This document shows, in pieces, positions 46,668 to 55,904 of a stretch of 64,000 nt of DNA. The position numbers were made by a program, and so were the translations under genes. The notes below the pieces were generated by a model. That model worked only from the letters and a program-made list of their open reading frames with translations, made no database searches and was not told the origin of the DNA. The first letter of the stretch is position 1. Each line of letters begins with the position of its first letter. The DNA comes from Pantoea piersonii (GTDB lineage Bacteria > Pseudomonadota > Gammaproteobacteria > Enterobacterales > Enterobacteriaceae), in assembly GCF_003612015.1 (NCBI RefSeq), contig NZ_RARB01000001.1:806001-870000 (forward strand), read 5' to 3'.

Positions 46668-47345
46668 TTGTTAACCCGAGAATTTTTATTAAAAGCAGAC
46701 TGCAAAACCTCATTCGGCGATATTGAAGAATCGCTGCTCTGGAGCTGCGAGCAGCGCGCAGCGTCGCTGGCAGCCACGCTGGCCTGCCGTCCCGACCAGA
46801 GCCCGGTCTGGATCTTCGGCTATGGCTCGCTGATGTGGAACCCCATTTTCGAAGCGGACGAGGTCGCATCCGGCACGCTGGAAGGCTGGCACCGCGCCTT
46901 CTGCCTGCGCCTGATCGCCGGACGCGGCACCTCGTCCCATCCCGGCCGCATGCTGGCGCTGAAAGAGGGCGGTTCAACCAGCGGGCTGGCGTTTCGCCTG
47001 CCGGAGACGCGCCTGCATGAAGAGCTGGAGCTGCTGTGGAAGCGCGAGATGATCACCGGCTGCTATCTGCCGACCTGGTGCGAGCTGACGCTGGAGGATG
47101 GCCGCAGCGTGACCGCGCTGGCCTTTATTATGGACCCGCGCCATCCACTCTATGAATCTGACTCCTGCCCGGAGGCTGTCGCGCCGCTGATCGCGGCGGC
47201 AAGCGGCCCGCTGGGCAGCAATGCGCAATATCTCTTTTCGCTGGAGCAGGAACTGGCGAAGCGCGGCATGGAGGAGGAGAGCTTAAGCCGTCTGGCGCAT
47301 CAGGTGCGCGCGCTACAGGCGGGCGTACGCTGCGCGCAGGGATAG
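46668..47345 (+). CDS. chaC: Glutathione-specific gamma-glutamylcyclotransferase ChaC
   Basis: Degrades glutathione to 5-oxoproline and Cys-Gly. The substrate-binding loop YGSLMWNP and the catalytic Glu region (VTALAFIMDP with upstream acidic residues) are visible. The likely start is TTG at 46668 with AGGAGG upstream; 225 residues, similar to E. coli ChaC. Third member of the cha locus, but separated from chaB by a terminator, so it has its own promoter. Confidence 0.92.
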   Translation: MLTREFLLKADCKTSFGDIEESLLWSCEQRAASLAATLACRPDQSPVWIFGYGSLMWNPIFEADEVASGTLEGWHRAFCLRLIAGRGTSSHPGRMLALKEGGSTSGLAFRLPETRLHEELELLWKREMITGCYLPTWCELTLEDGRSVTALAFIMDPRHPLYESDSCPEAVAPLIAAASGPLGSNAQYLFSLEQELAKRGMEEESLSRLAHQVRALQAGVRCAQG

Positions 47346-47382
47346 AGGCTCGCGGCGTGCCAATCCACGCCGCGAAAGCGCA

Positions 47383-48828
47383 TCAGTTCCCGGGATTCAG
47401 CAGCCAGGTGCCTGGCTTATCAATTACAAGCGACTGCGCACGCATGCTGGTTCCTGAGTGCACTTCGATACGATACTGACCAGCCGCCAGATTAAGCGCG
47501 GCGAAACCGTTGCTGCTGGTTTTCACCTCGACTGGCTGACCGTTCAGCACCACGTTGGCGCCACGTTCCAGTTTAAGGTAGACCGTCGCCAGCGCGGCGG
47601 GCGTGGCTGCTGCTGGCGGCGAGTTATTCACGCCAGAGTTGGTCACAACGGCTGGCGCTGCGTTTTCCGGCGTCGCGTCGCGCCTGTTGGTCAGCCAGGT
47701 TACCGCAATCACCGCCAGCAGCGCGACCGCCGCCAGCGCCACCAGACCCGGCGACAGACGGCGTACGTTGCGCGGCGTCACCGGCTCTACGCTGGCCGAG
47801 CCGTGATTCACCGCCATCACCACCGGCGCAGGCGTGACAATCTCCTCCTCCTCGACAATGGGCGGAGGGGCTGGCGCAGGCAGCGGTTCCGGCGCAGGCT
47901 GCAGACTATTGACCACCGCCTCCACGTCGCTGACGGGCAGGTCGATCAGCGCCGCAAAAGCGTCAATCGACTGCGGACGATCGGCGGGCTTCATCGCCAG
48001 CGCGCAGTCCACCGCATGCAGCAGCGGCAGCGAATAGCCAGCTGGCTTACGTTCGACCAGCGGCTGGTAGTTATCCTCGATGCAGCGCACCACGCTGACC
48101 GGCGGCGGATTGCTGGTGATCAGGCTGTGCAGCACCGCGCCGAGCGCGTAAATATCGGTCCAGGGGCCCTGTTCGTTTTCCCCCTCTTCGCTGTACTGCT
48201 CAATCGGCGCGAAGCCCGGCTTTAGCATAATCTCGGTTTCGTCTGACAGATTGCCGATCTCTTTGCGCGCCGAGCCGAAGTCGAGCAGAACCGGCAGCTG
48301 GTTTTCCTGAATCTGAATATTATCCAGCGAAATATCACGATGCAGATAGCCCGCCTGATGAATCGTACTGATAGCGCCAAACAGCGGCGGCAGCAGGCGA
48401 CGGATCCAGGCCTCGTTCACCGCATCCGGGCTGGTAAGCTGCCACTCTTTCAGCGTCATGCCGCTGTAGTAGAGCGTGCCCATATAGGCGGTGCCGTTCT
48501 GTTCCCAGAAGCGCAGCACGTGCAGCAGGCCGGGATGGTTGAAGCGCGCCAGCAGACGCGCCTCCTGAATAAAGCTGGTCAGACCGGCATTAAACAGCTT
48601 CTGATAGCGTTCGCCGCGCAGCTCCAGCGACATATCCTCTGCGCGTACCGCCAGCGATACCGGCATATACTCTTTAATAGCGATGGTGCGTTCGAGCTGA
48701 TGATCCCACGCGCGGTAAACGATGCCAAAACCGCCGCCGCCAATCACTTCCTTGATTTCAAACTCGTTAAAACGGTAGCCCGCAGGGAGCGCGTTGGGCA
48801 CCGCTTTCTGATTATCATTTGCCGACAT
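47383..48828 (-). CDS. PpkA-like Ser/Thr protein kinase of a type VI secretion remnant
   Basis: Membrane-anchored Hanks-type kinase. The Gly-rich loop GGGGFG is at 30-35, the ATP-binding Lys52 in AIKEY, the catalytic loop HRDISLDN at 163-170 and DFG at 183-185. A proline-rich linker leads to one transmembrane helix (about 359-380) and a periplasmic PEGA-like domain (ERGANVVLNGQPVEV). Start chosen at ATG 48828, beginning MSANDNQK; an upstream in-frame start at 48846 is possible. In type VI systems PpkA phosphorylates the FHA protein and PppA reverses it; both partners are in this operon. It is the last gene of the leftward operon. Confidence 0.88.
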   Translation of the reverse strand: MSANDNQKAVPNALPAGYRFNEFEIKEVIGGGGFGIVYRAWDHQLERTIAIKEYMPVSLAVRAEDMSLELRGERYQKLFNAGLTSFIQEARLLARFNHPGLLHVLRFWEQNGTAYMGTLYYSGMTLKEWQLTSPDAVNEAWIRRLLPPLFGAISTIHQAGYLHRDISLDNIQIQENQLPVLLDFGSARKEIGNLSDETEIMLKPGFAPIEQYSEEGENEQGPWTDIYALGAVLHSLITSNPPPVSVVRCIEDNYQPLVERKPAGYSLPLLHAVDCALAMKPADRPQSIDAFAALIDLPVSDVEAVVNSLQPAPEPLPAPAPPPIVEEEEIVTPAPVVMAVNHGSASVEPVTPRNVRRLSPGLVALAAVALLAVIAVTWLTNRRDATPENAAPAVVTNSGVNNSPPAAATPAALATVYLKLERGANVVLNGQPVEVKTSSNGFAALNLAAGQYRIEVHSGTSMRAQSLVIDKPGTWLLNPGN

Positions 48829-48872
48829 AGTGAACTCTCTGAACACCGCCTGACAGACAGGCTGCGCTGTAA

Positions 48873-49826
48873 TTAATTGATGTTACGCCACGCACCTATC
48901 GCCGGATCAACCAGATCGGCGTGCAGGGTGTCGATCAGTAACACATTCACTTTTTGCTGTGGCATAAACTGCGGTCCCCAAAGACCACGCAACGTTTCCA
49001 CCCGCGATTTCACGGCGTCAGGATCCTGCTGCGCCGTATTCTTATCCATTTTGACCAGTAGCGCGCCGTTAAAGCGCCAGACGTGGCTCGCCTCGTCGAA
49101 AGGCAGCACCAGCCAGCTGTCCGCCGCATCGGCGCGCGTGACGATCATGCGCTCTTTATTGACGGCCACGATTTGCAGCGAGTTGCCGGAAATCGACAGA
49201 TTCGCAACAGGGTAGCCCTGATAAAAGGTGACCGTCAGAGGCCTGTTTTTACCCTTATCCGCTAAGATTATCTCGCTTTTGCCTTCCAGCCAGCCATCAT
49301 GCGGACACTGCGCTTTCGCGCTGTCAGGAATAAACAGCGACTGCCCGTCGGCGTCCCATGAGGTGCGGAAGCGGCAGCCGCCAGGCAGATCGAAATGCTG
49401 CAGCGGCGCGGTATTGGCCGGACGCGACAGATCGAGCGGCGCGGCGTTAGCCGCGCTGGCGCTGGCGGTGGCGTCAGCCATCACAATCGGCCGCCAGTTT
49501 TGCAGTTTGCTGGCGCTACCGCTGGCCAGTACGCCGCCCTCTTTGTTGGTCATTTGCCAGGGCAGTTCGTCCAGCGTGCCGCACTGGTTCGCCAGCAGCG
49601 TGCCGACGCGCGGCAAAAATGACGTCAGCACGGCGGAATCGGTGCTTTTACCCGACACGATACGCAGCGGCAGCGACTCTTTACACCAGTCGTCAGGCGC
49701 CTTGCTTTTTACGCCGTCAATAAAGACCTCCAGCGCCAGGCTGGGTGAATAAACCACGCGATAATCTTCGGCCTGCGCGCTGAAGGCGATAAATAAGGTC
49801 GCAATGCCGGACAACCATAATTTCAT
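48873..49826 (-). CDS. Periplasmic protein of unknown function in the type VI regulatory operon
   Basis: 317 residues with a clear signal peptide (KLWLSGIATLFIAFSAQA, cleaved before EDYRV). The mature part has several Cys residues and no recognisable domain. It is encoded between the phosphatase and kinase genes, both 15-45 bases away, so it is surely co-expressed. A role in sensing the periplasmic signal for the kinase is a guess from position. ATG 49826 follows AGGGATC; a longer frame upstream overlaps pppA and lacks support. Confidence 0.7.
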   Translation of the reverse strand: MKLWLSGIATLFIAFSAQAEDYRVVYSPSLALEVFIDGVKSKAPDDWCKESLPLRIVSGKSTDSAVLTSFLPRVGTLLANQCGTLDELPWQMTNKEGGVLASGSASKLQNWRPIVMADATASASAANAAPLDLSRPANTAPLQHFDLPGGCRFRTSWDADGQSLFIPDSAKAQCPHDGWLEGKSEIILADKGKNRPLTVTFYQGYPVANLSISGNSLQIVAVNKERMIVTRADAADSWLVLPFDEASHVWRFNGALLVKMDKNTAQQDPDAVKSRVETLRGLWGPQFMPQQKVNVLLIDTLHADLVDPAIGAWRNIN

Positions 49827-49840
49827 AATGATCCCTGGTA

Positions 49841-50617
49841 TCAGTCGCGGGGTGGCAGAAAGCGTGCCGAATCCGCCGCAGAATAAAGCAACGTGGCGTC
49901 CTGAGGTTCGCCGATCCACACAGAGAGCGCGCTGAGATTATCCTTCTTCACGCTGCGGCTGACCGCTTTTTCCATCAGGGCCAGCCACTCTTCGCAGGCA
50001 TTGACCATGCGCAATGCCTGCTCCATCTCCCTGGTCGTCAGGTTTAGCCAGAATCCGTCAGTGCAGACCAGAAAGGCGTCGCCATCCTCCAGCGCCAGCT
50101 CGGCGGAAAAGGTGACCGGACGCGCCGGATCCGCGCCGAGCGCATTATAGAGTAAATTACTGTTAATGCCGGTATTTTCATAGCCCGCATCCTTTAGCTG
50201 CTGCGCCAGACTGTGATCGCGCGTGACGTCGAACAGCGCGCCGTGCCGAAAGTGATAAACCCGGCTGTCCCCGGCGTGCGCCCACCAGGCGCGCCGCTGC
50301 GGGCGGTCAATAAACAGGGCGGCCAGCGTGGTGCTCATCCGCGAAAATCCGGGCTGTTGCTCCTGCGCCTGCCGCAGCGCCGCGCGGCAGTGTTCAATCG
50401 CCGCGTGGGTATTCTCCGGCGTCAGCCGGGGCTGGCTATGCAGCTCGGCCAGCAGGGTGTCGCGCACCAGCTGCGCGGCGCGATCGCCGCCGGACAGGCC
50501 CGCCACGCCGTCGCATACCACAAAGCAGGCTTTCTCTTCGGTAATTTCCGCGCCGGTGCGGTCCTGGTTCTCATCGCGCAGCCCCTGCTGGCAGCGACTG
50601 GCAAAAACAATCTTCAT
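49841..50617 (-). CDS. PppA-like PP2C protein phosphatase
   Basis: 258-residue PPM-family phosphatase. Metal-binding motifs are RDENQDR near residue 15, VCDGVAGLSGG near 34, AHAGDSRVY near 115 and LVCTDGFW near 182. It would dephosphorylate the FHA protein modified by the PpkA-like kinase. Its ATG overlaps the FHA gene stop (ATGA). Confidence 0.9.
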   Translation of the reverse strand: MKIVFASRCQQGLRDENQDRTGAEITEEKACFVVCDGVAGLSGGDRAAQLVRDTLLAELHSQPRLTPENTHAAIEHCRAALRQAQEQQPGFSRMSTTLAALFIDRPQRRAWWAHAGDSRVYHFRHGALFDVTRDHSLAQQLKDAGYENTGINSNLLYNALGADPARPVTFSAELALEDGDAFLVCTDGFWLNLTTREMEQALRMVNACEEWLALMEKAVSRSVKKDNLSALSVWIGEPQDATLLYSAADSARFLPPRD

Positions 50618-51738
50618 GCTTCATCCGTCCGGGTCTGCGAATCTTTGTACTGGTTGACTTCCACATCGTAGGCGTGCAGGAAGGCCTCGCCGAACAGGGT
50701 ATGGAAGTCATCTTCGATCTCGCCGGCGGTGCGCTGATAATTGCGCGTAAAGTAGTCCCAGAGCGCGGCTTTTCGGGCGACAGAGAAGGGGAGTTTGGGC
50801 AGGACGCCCTCGCTGCGCGCCTGCTCTTCCAGACGCTGCGGGTTAAACGACTGCAGCATGGCGGCGATAATCGCGCGAATACCGGCAATCATGCCGAGCT
50901 GATGCGCCTGCAGATCCACCAGCGCGTCGCGCACCGCCTGCTCAGGCGGCATAAAGCCGGGCATCTGGCTCTGGTACATCTGCATCAGCACCGTTTTCCC
51001 GGAGGGCAGGATCTTAAAGGGGTTATTCGCTTCGTTCAGGATCATCGTCATATCCGCCTTCACGCCGCGCTTCAGAATCTGGCGCGACGACAGCAGCGCA
51101 ACCGTGCCCTGCGAGAAGAGGCTTAGCATACGTCCCGTAACGCGCATCTGCTCTTCGTCGATAGGGGTGGCGTGACCGTTGCTCAGCCCCATGCCGTCGA
51201 GCAGCGCGGCGATCAGTTTTTCCTGATCCTGTAAGGCGGCGCCCGTCAAACGCGGCGACTCGCTCTTTTGCGGCTCGATCGCCAGCCGCGCGTCGCTGTG
51301 GCGCGACGGCGAAGGCGTCGCAGAGACAACGCTTTCCACCGGCTCTGCATCGAGGCCCAGCGGATCGTCCTCCAGCTGCATCTCACTGACAAACAGCGCC
51401 AGCGGGTCATCTTTCGCCGCGTCAGCGCGCGCCGGGTCCTGTACCGCAAGCTGGTATTCGCCAATTTGCAGCGCATCGCCATGCTGCAGCCGAACCTGCA
51501 TGCCCCGATCCAGCGCGACGCCGTTGTGCACCACCGCGGTTACGCTGCCCTGACTGGTCAGGCGACATTCGCCGTCGGCGGAAAGGTGCACCAGCGCCTG
51601 CAAACGCGAAATGGCGCGCGATTCATCCGGCAATACCAGATCGTTATCCTGGCTACGGCCAATAGTGCCGCCGGGCGGCTGAAACGCCACGGTTTTTACC
51701 GGAACATCCGTATTGCACTGCACAATGGTAAATTGCAT
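50614..51738 (-). CDS. tagH: Type VI secretion FHA-domain protein TagH
   Basis: 374 residues. The N-terminal forkhead-associated domain (about 10-90) contains the phosphothreonine-binding GTIGRSQDNDLVLPDE loop and SRLQALVHL; an acidic linker follows, and a C-terminal helical region ends in HAYDVEVNQYKDSQ. Fha/TagH is the substrate and readout of the threonine phosphorylation pathway that starts type VI assembly. Confidence 0.88.
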   Translation of the reverse strand: MQFTIVQCNTDVPVKTVAFQPPGGTIGRSQDNDLVLPDESRAISRLQALVHLSADGECRLTSQGSVTAVVHNGVALDRGMQVRLQHGDALQIGEYQLAVQDPARADAAKDDPLALFVSEMQLEDDPLGLDAEPVESVVSATPSPSRHSDARLAIEPQKSESPRLTGAALQDQEKLIAALLDGMGLSNGHATPIDEEQMRVTGRMLSLFSQGTVALLSSRQILKRGVKADMTMILNEANNPFKILPSGKTVLMQMYQSQMPGFMPPEQAVRDALVDLQAHQLGMIAGIRAIIAAMLQSFNPQRLEEQARSEGVLPKLPFSVARKAALWDYFTRNYQRTAGEIEDDFHTLFGEAFLHAYDVEVNQYKDSQTRTDEA

Positions 51739-51774
51739 GAGTCATCCCGTGTCTGATGGGCAAACGCAAGGCCG

Positions 51775-52473
51775 TTATTCGAACATTGGCGGATAGAGGC
51801 CGTTACGTCCCGGCTGTGTACCTGCCGCCGGGTTAAAAAGTAGTGAAAAAAGTTGCGCCGTCAGGTTGCCGCTGTGCTTGTGGGTCGCATGGGCGAATCC
51901 GTCGCAGCGATTGGTCCACCAGTAGCTGATATGCTGCTGCGGATCGAACCGGTCCGCCGCCTCGCGCCAGCTCAGGGTGCAGGGCAGATCGCTGAAGCCG
52001 ATCACATCCATAATGTCGGAGCGCTGCTTCTCCGGCACCAGCAGCGGCGGCAGCGCCTGAATCTGTTGCTCCAGCTGCGCGGCGGCGATCTGCACCTGCA
52101 CGGCCTGGTAGAGCGTGGCGCCTAAATCCTGAAACCAGTCGCCGGAGATGGCGAGCTGTGCCGGATGCCACTGGCTGAGCGGAAAAGTGCGCAGCGCCAG
52201 CAGCGGCCAGGCGCGCCCCACGCGGTCGCACGAGGGCATCAGGCAGCCCATCTGCACCTGCTGCACGCCCGGCGTGACCGGCAGGACGAAGTTCCACACT
52301 GGCGCCTGCAGAAACCAGCTGGTTGCCGCCTGCTCCTGGCTGTGCCAGTGCATCAGCCCTTGCTGAAACCAGTGGGTCCAGGGCGCGATATGTTTCTCAC
52401 TCAACCGGTGGCGCAGGAAATCGCCGGTTGAGGGGAGCTTCCCGTACCAGCCGGGGGCGACGATCGCAGCCAT
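51775..52473 (-). CDS. tagF: Type VI secretion-associated protein TagF
   Basis: 232-residue TagF-family protein starting with WYGKLPSTGDFLRHRLS, the hallmark of the family, and a following GCLMPSCDRVGRAWPLL stretch. TagF represses type VI assembly post-translationally in Pseudomonas, often fused or coupled to PppA. Here it is a separate gene upstream of tagH. Confidence 0.9.
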   Translation of the reverse strand: MAAIVAPGWYGKLPSTGDFLRHRLSEKHIAPWTHWFQQGLMHWHSQEQAATSWFLQAPVWNFVLPVTPGVQQVQMGCLMPSCDRVGRAWPLLALRTFPLSQWHPAQLAISGDWFQDLGATLYQAVQVQIAAAQLEQQIQALPPLLVPEKQRSDIMDVIGFSDLPCTLSWREAADRFDPQQHISYWWTNRCDGFAHATHKHSGNLTAQLFSLLFNPAAGTQPGRNGLYPPMFE

Positions 52474-52487
52474 CTCTCACCTCATCA

Positions 52488-54602
52488 TTACTCGCTATGC
52501 GCGGTCAATCGCTTCGCAGCCACCGCAGGGGTGACGGCCAGCGCACTGCCTTCCCGACCCGCATTTTTAAGATTTTCCGCAAGTTTGCGCATCATCAACG
52601 CATTGTCACGCGCATAGGGCGAAGACTGAATCTGCTGATCCAGCAGCTGGCTGAGGTGCCAGTCGAGCTGCTGCAGGTCACGCGCGCTGACGTTCTCAGG
52701 CAGCGAGTGCTGCAAATTCTGCATCAGCCAGGCGCGCAGAAATTCACCGTCATAGTTGCGCGGCTGGTAGAGCATCTGATAGGCACGCAGCGCGTTACGG
52801 CTGTATTCATTATCATCGCCCTTGTCGTTTCGCAGCAGGTTGGTGATCTGCTGCGCGACGCGCGGTAATAGCAAAGACTTTAGCGCATTTTGATAAAGCG
52901 CCCAGGCCGCGTCGCTGACCTGAGTGCCGCGATACAGCCCGGCGCGCATAGTAACAGGCGGATTATCCAGAGAAAAATGGTCGGAAAGCGGCAATTTCAC
53001 CAGGTTGTTCAAAAAGGGAAGCAGATCAAAAATATTATCGGCTGGCTGATGGATCACCTGCTGGCTCTGCTTCACGATGGTCGGCACGCGATCCGCCACC
53101 TGACTGAGATAGCGCTGGTTCTGGAAAAAGCTAATCAGCCAGAGTCCCGAGGCGATAGTCAGCGCGCCCGCGAGCACGCCGTAGCCAATCCAGTGAAACA
53201 GCTGATTGCGGTGCTCCCAGTGACGGTTGCTGCCGGCGAGGCCGCTTTCGCGAAACACCAGATCGCTGAGGAGATCGCGAATAAAAAAGCTCTGTCCCTT
53301 ATTGCCGGGAATCGGGCTGTTGCGGTTAACGCTGTCCCAGGCGGCGATGGTCTGACCGCTCGCCTGCGGCAGCTGCAGCTTGCGGCTCAGCTCGCCCATA
53401 ATGCGGTCAAAGGGCAGGCCCTCCTGGGTACCGCTGGTAAAGAAGAGTCCGCGGGCGCTCCAGGCGATTGACTCCTGCTGACCGGAGAAGACCACGTCGA
53501 GATACTCGTTCAGCAGCGGACGCAGCGAAGCGAACTCCTGCGGAAAGAGGAAACAGTCGGCGCGCTGGCTGAGGTCGCGCTCCTGCGCCATTTTGTGGCT
53601 CAGCTGCTGCTGAAGCTGACGCTCCAGACGGCGGAATTGCTGATTAAAGCTGCGATGCCAGTCATCTTTATGCGGCTTGCCCGGCTCCCAGGGGAAGGTA
53701 AAGCCCCAGATGGCGTCGCGCTGGCGTTTCTCCAGCGCGCCGAAATAGCCCATAAACCCCTTCAGCAGATCGGTCTTGGTCACCATCACATAAACCGGAA
53801 AGTGGATGCCGGTCTGCTGGTGCAGCTCGCTCAGGCGGTTGCGCATGGCGCTCGCCTGGGCATAACGCGCCTCGGCGGATTCGCTCAGCAGATCGGCCAC
53901 GCTGAGCGTCATGATCACGCCGTTGATCGGCTGGCGCGTGCGGTAGCGCTTCAGCAGATTAATAAAGCTGTGCCACTCACCGGCGTCGCGCGCGCGCTGG
54001 CTCTCCTGCAGGGTATAGCGCCCGGCGGTATCGATCAGCACCGCCTGGTCGGTAAACCACCAGTCGCAGTGACGGGTGCCGCCGACGCCGCGGATCGCGG
54101 TTTTGCCGACGCTGTCGGTCAGGGGAAAATCGAGCCCGGCATTCAGCAGCGCGGTGGTTTTGCCCGCACCAGGGGCGCCGATCACCAGATACCACGGCAG
54201 CTGATAGAGATAGCTGGAGTGCATGCGCGCCAGCCAGCGGCTGTTGCTCTTGCGGCTAAAGGGCATGCGTTTTAGCTGCGTTACCGCCTCGCTGAAGCGC
54301 TGGGTAAGCAGCTCTTCGGTCGCCTGCCGCTCAGAGAGATCTTCCGCGCTGGTCTGCTGCAGCGTAGTGAGCAGCTTGCTGTTAAACCAGGCGCGATAGA
54401 GCGAAGGGATAAACTGAAACAAAACCCAGATAAAAAAGAGTGCGCCTACCGTCAGCTGGCGCGGCAGCTCCGGCTCCAGCGGTCGGGTTTCTCCCCAGCT
54501 CCAGAGCGGGCCGAGGATCCAGACGAGGCAACTCAGCGCCGTAACGCCAATAAAGCTCCAGAGCAGACGATGAGTCAAAACAGGGCGTAAGGATGCGCGC
54601 AT
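52488..54602 (-). CDS. TssM (IcmF)-like protein lacking the C-terminal periplasmic domain
   Basis: 704 residues against roughly 1100-1200 for full TssM. Two N-terminal transmembrane helices (about 12-35, 48-66), a cytoplasmic P-loop domain with GAPGAGKTT at 142-150, and a third helix near 465 (WIGYGVLAGALTIASGLWLI) are followed by only about 220 periplasmic residues. The part that docks TssJ is missing, and no tssJ gene is nearby. The frame ends normally and tagF starts 15 bases later, so the short form looks fixed and not a fresh truncation. One-base overlap with tssL. Confidence 0.85.
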   Translation of the reverse strand: MRASLRPVLTHRLLWSFIGVTALSCLVWILGPLWSWGETRPLEPELPRQLTVGALFFIWVLFQFIPSLYRAWFNSKLLTTLQQTSAEDLSERQATEELLTQRFSEAVTQLKRMPFSRKSNSRWLARMHSSYLYQLPWYLVIGAPGAGKTTALLNAGLDFPLTDSVGKTAIRGVGGTRHCDWWFTDQAVLIDTAGRYTLQESQRARDAGEWHSFINLLKRYRTRQPINGVIMTLSVADLLSESAEARYAQASAMRNRLSELHQQTGIHFPVYVMVTKTDLLKGFMGYFGALEKRQRDAIWGFTFPWEPGKPHKDDWHRSFNQQFRRLERQLQQQLSHKMAQERDLSQRADCFLFPQEFASLRPLLNEYLDVVFSGQQESIAWSARGLFFTSGTQEGLPFDRIMGELSRKLQLPQASGQTIAAWDSVNRNSPIPGNKGQSFFIRDLLSDLVFRESGLAGSNRHWEHRNQLFHWIGYGVLAGALTIASGLWLISFFQNQRYLSQVADRVPTIVKQSQQVIHQPADNIFDLLPFLNNLVKLPLSDHFSLDNPPVTMRAGLYRGTQVSDAAWALYQNALKSLLLPRVAQQITNLLRNDKGDDNEYSRNALRAYQMLYQPRNYDGEFLRAWLMQNLQHSLPENVSARDLQQLDWHLSQLLDQQIQSSPYARDNALMMRKLAENLKNAGREGSALAVTPAVAAKRLTAHSE

Positions 54603-55819
54603 TACTGAGCTCCTTGATGATTACCGAGCGTTTCCGGCGCGGCAAACAGAGTGATCTCAACGCGACGATTGCGTGTCCGGTTTTCATTGCTGTCGTTGGG
54701 CAGCAGCGGATCGCTGTCGCCGCGTCCTTCAGAACGGATCGCGTGGCCGTCGGCGAGCTGCGTCTGCAACAGCTGCGTCACCGCGCGGGCGCGAGCGAAG
54801 GAGAATTCATAGCTGGAGGCAAAGCGGCTGTTGTCTACCGGGCGATTGTCGGTAAAGACCGACACCAGCACCGTGCCTTTGACGTTCTTCATCGCCGTGG
54901 CGACGCGGGCCAGCAGCGCGCGGCCCACCGGATTAATGGCGGTGCCCTGTTCGGCGAACAGCTTGTCGGCGGGGATAATTACTTTACTGCCGAAGGCGCC
55001 GTCGCTGACTTCAAGCTGACCGGCGGCAATCACGTCGTTGAGGCGCTGACGCAGATCGAGCAGCGCCTGGGGCGAAGAGGGACGACGCCCGACGGTGATC
55101 TGCGGCAGCGGCGTCTGATAAATGGCGCGCAGCAGCGGTTCGGCGTCATTGCCCAGCCGCCAGTTAAGAGCGCTGTAGAGCAGGCAGGCGATCAGCGCGG
55201 CGACGGTAGCGCAAGCCCAGAGCGGAATCATCGGGCGGGAGATGCTGCTGACCAGCGGATGCACCTCGACCAGTGGCCTGGCGTTCTCGCTTTGCGGCTG
55301 CCGCGTTTCCTCAATCAGCTTCGCGAGGCGCTTGCGGATGGCGTCGCACTGTACCCGTCCGCTGTCGCTGCCGCGATAGCGGCCTTCGTAGCCGAGCAGC
55401 AGACAGTAGTGCACCATCTCCAGCAGCCAGAGATGCTGCGCCGGACTCTGCGATATGCGCGACAGCAGCTGGAAGAATTTTTCGCCGCCCCAGCTTTCGT
55501 TATGGAAGGTGACCAGCATGCCGTTGCCTGACCAGACGCCGCGCGTGCCCCATGGGGTTTGAGCGGCGGCCTCATCCAGCGCGCTGCACAGGCAGTAGCG
55601 CGCGCCGATAATCATCTCGAACGGCAGCCCGGCCTGTTTGCAGCGCTGCTCGAACTGACGGATTTCATCAATCAGCGACTGACGCAGGCCTGCGGGATCG
55701 TCGTGCGTGACCGCCTGGCGAAGCTGCACCACGGCATTCAGCAGCGGCGCCGCAGCCTGTAATAAAAGATTATCGTTGCCCGAGGCGTTCACCTCTGCGG
55801 CCTGCGATTCTTGTGTCAT
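54602..55819 (-). CDS. tssL: TssL (DotU) with C-terminal OmpA-like peptidoglycan-binding domain
   Basis: 405 residues. The N-terminal DotU domain (about 20-215: RYCLCSALDEAAAQTPWG, HNESWGGEKFFQLL) is followed by a transmembrane helix (about 205-225) and a C-terminal OmpA domain with VFTDNRPVDNSRF, SFARARAV and GRGDSDPLLPNDSNENRTRN, the peptidoglycan-binding pattern. It anchors the type VI membrane complex to the cell wall. Just upstream of the short tssM. Confidence 0.9.
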   Translation of the reverse strand: MTQESQAAEVNASGNDNLLLQAAAPLLNAVVQLRQAVTHDDPAGLRQSLIDEIRQFEQRCKQAGLPFEMIIGARYCLCSALDEAAAQTPWGTRGVWSGNGMLVTFHNESWGGEKFFQLLSRISQSPAQHLWLLEMVHYCLLLGYEGRYRGSDSGRVQCDAIRKRLAKLIEETRQPQSENARPLVEVHPLVSSISRPMIPLWACATVAALIACLLYSALNWRLGNDAEPLLRAIYQTPLPQITVGRRPSSPQALLDLRQRLNDVIAAGQLEVSDGAFGSKVIIPADKLFAEQGTAINPVGRALLARVATAMKNVKGTVLVSVFTDNRPVDNSRFASSYEFSFARARAVTQLLQTQLADGHAIRSEGRGDSDPLLPNDSNENRTRNRRVEITLFAAPETLGNHQGAQ

Positions 55820-55904
55820 TAACGGGGATTCTTCCAGACAAGAACAAATCCCTGAGTGGCTAGCTCAGGGATTACGTACTGGCAATATGCGCCGGATTTC
55901 ATTA

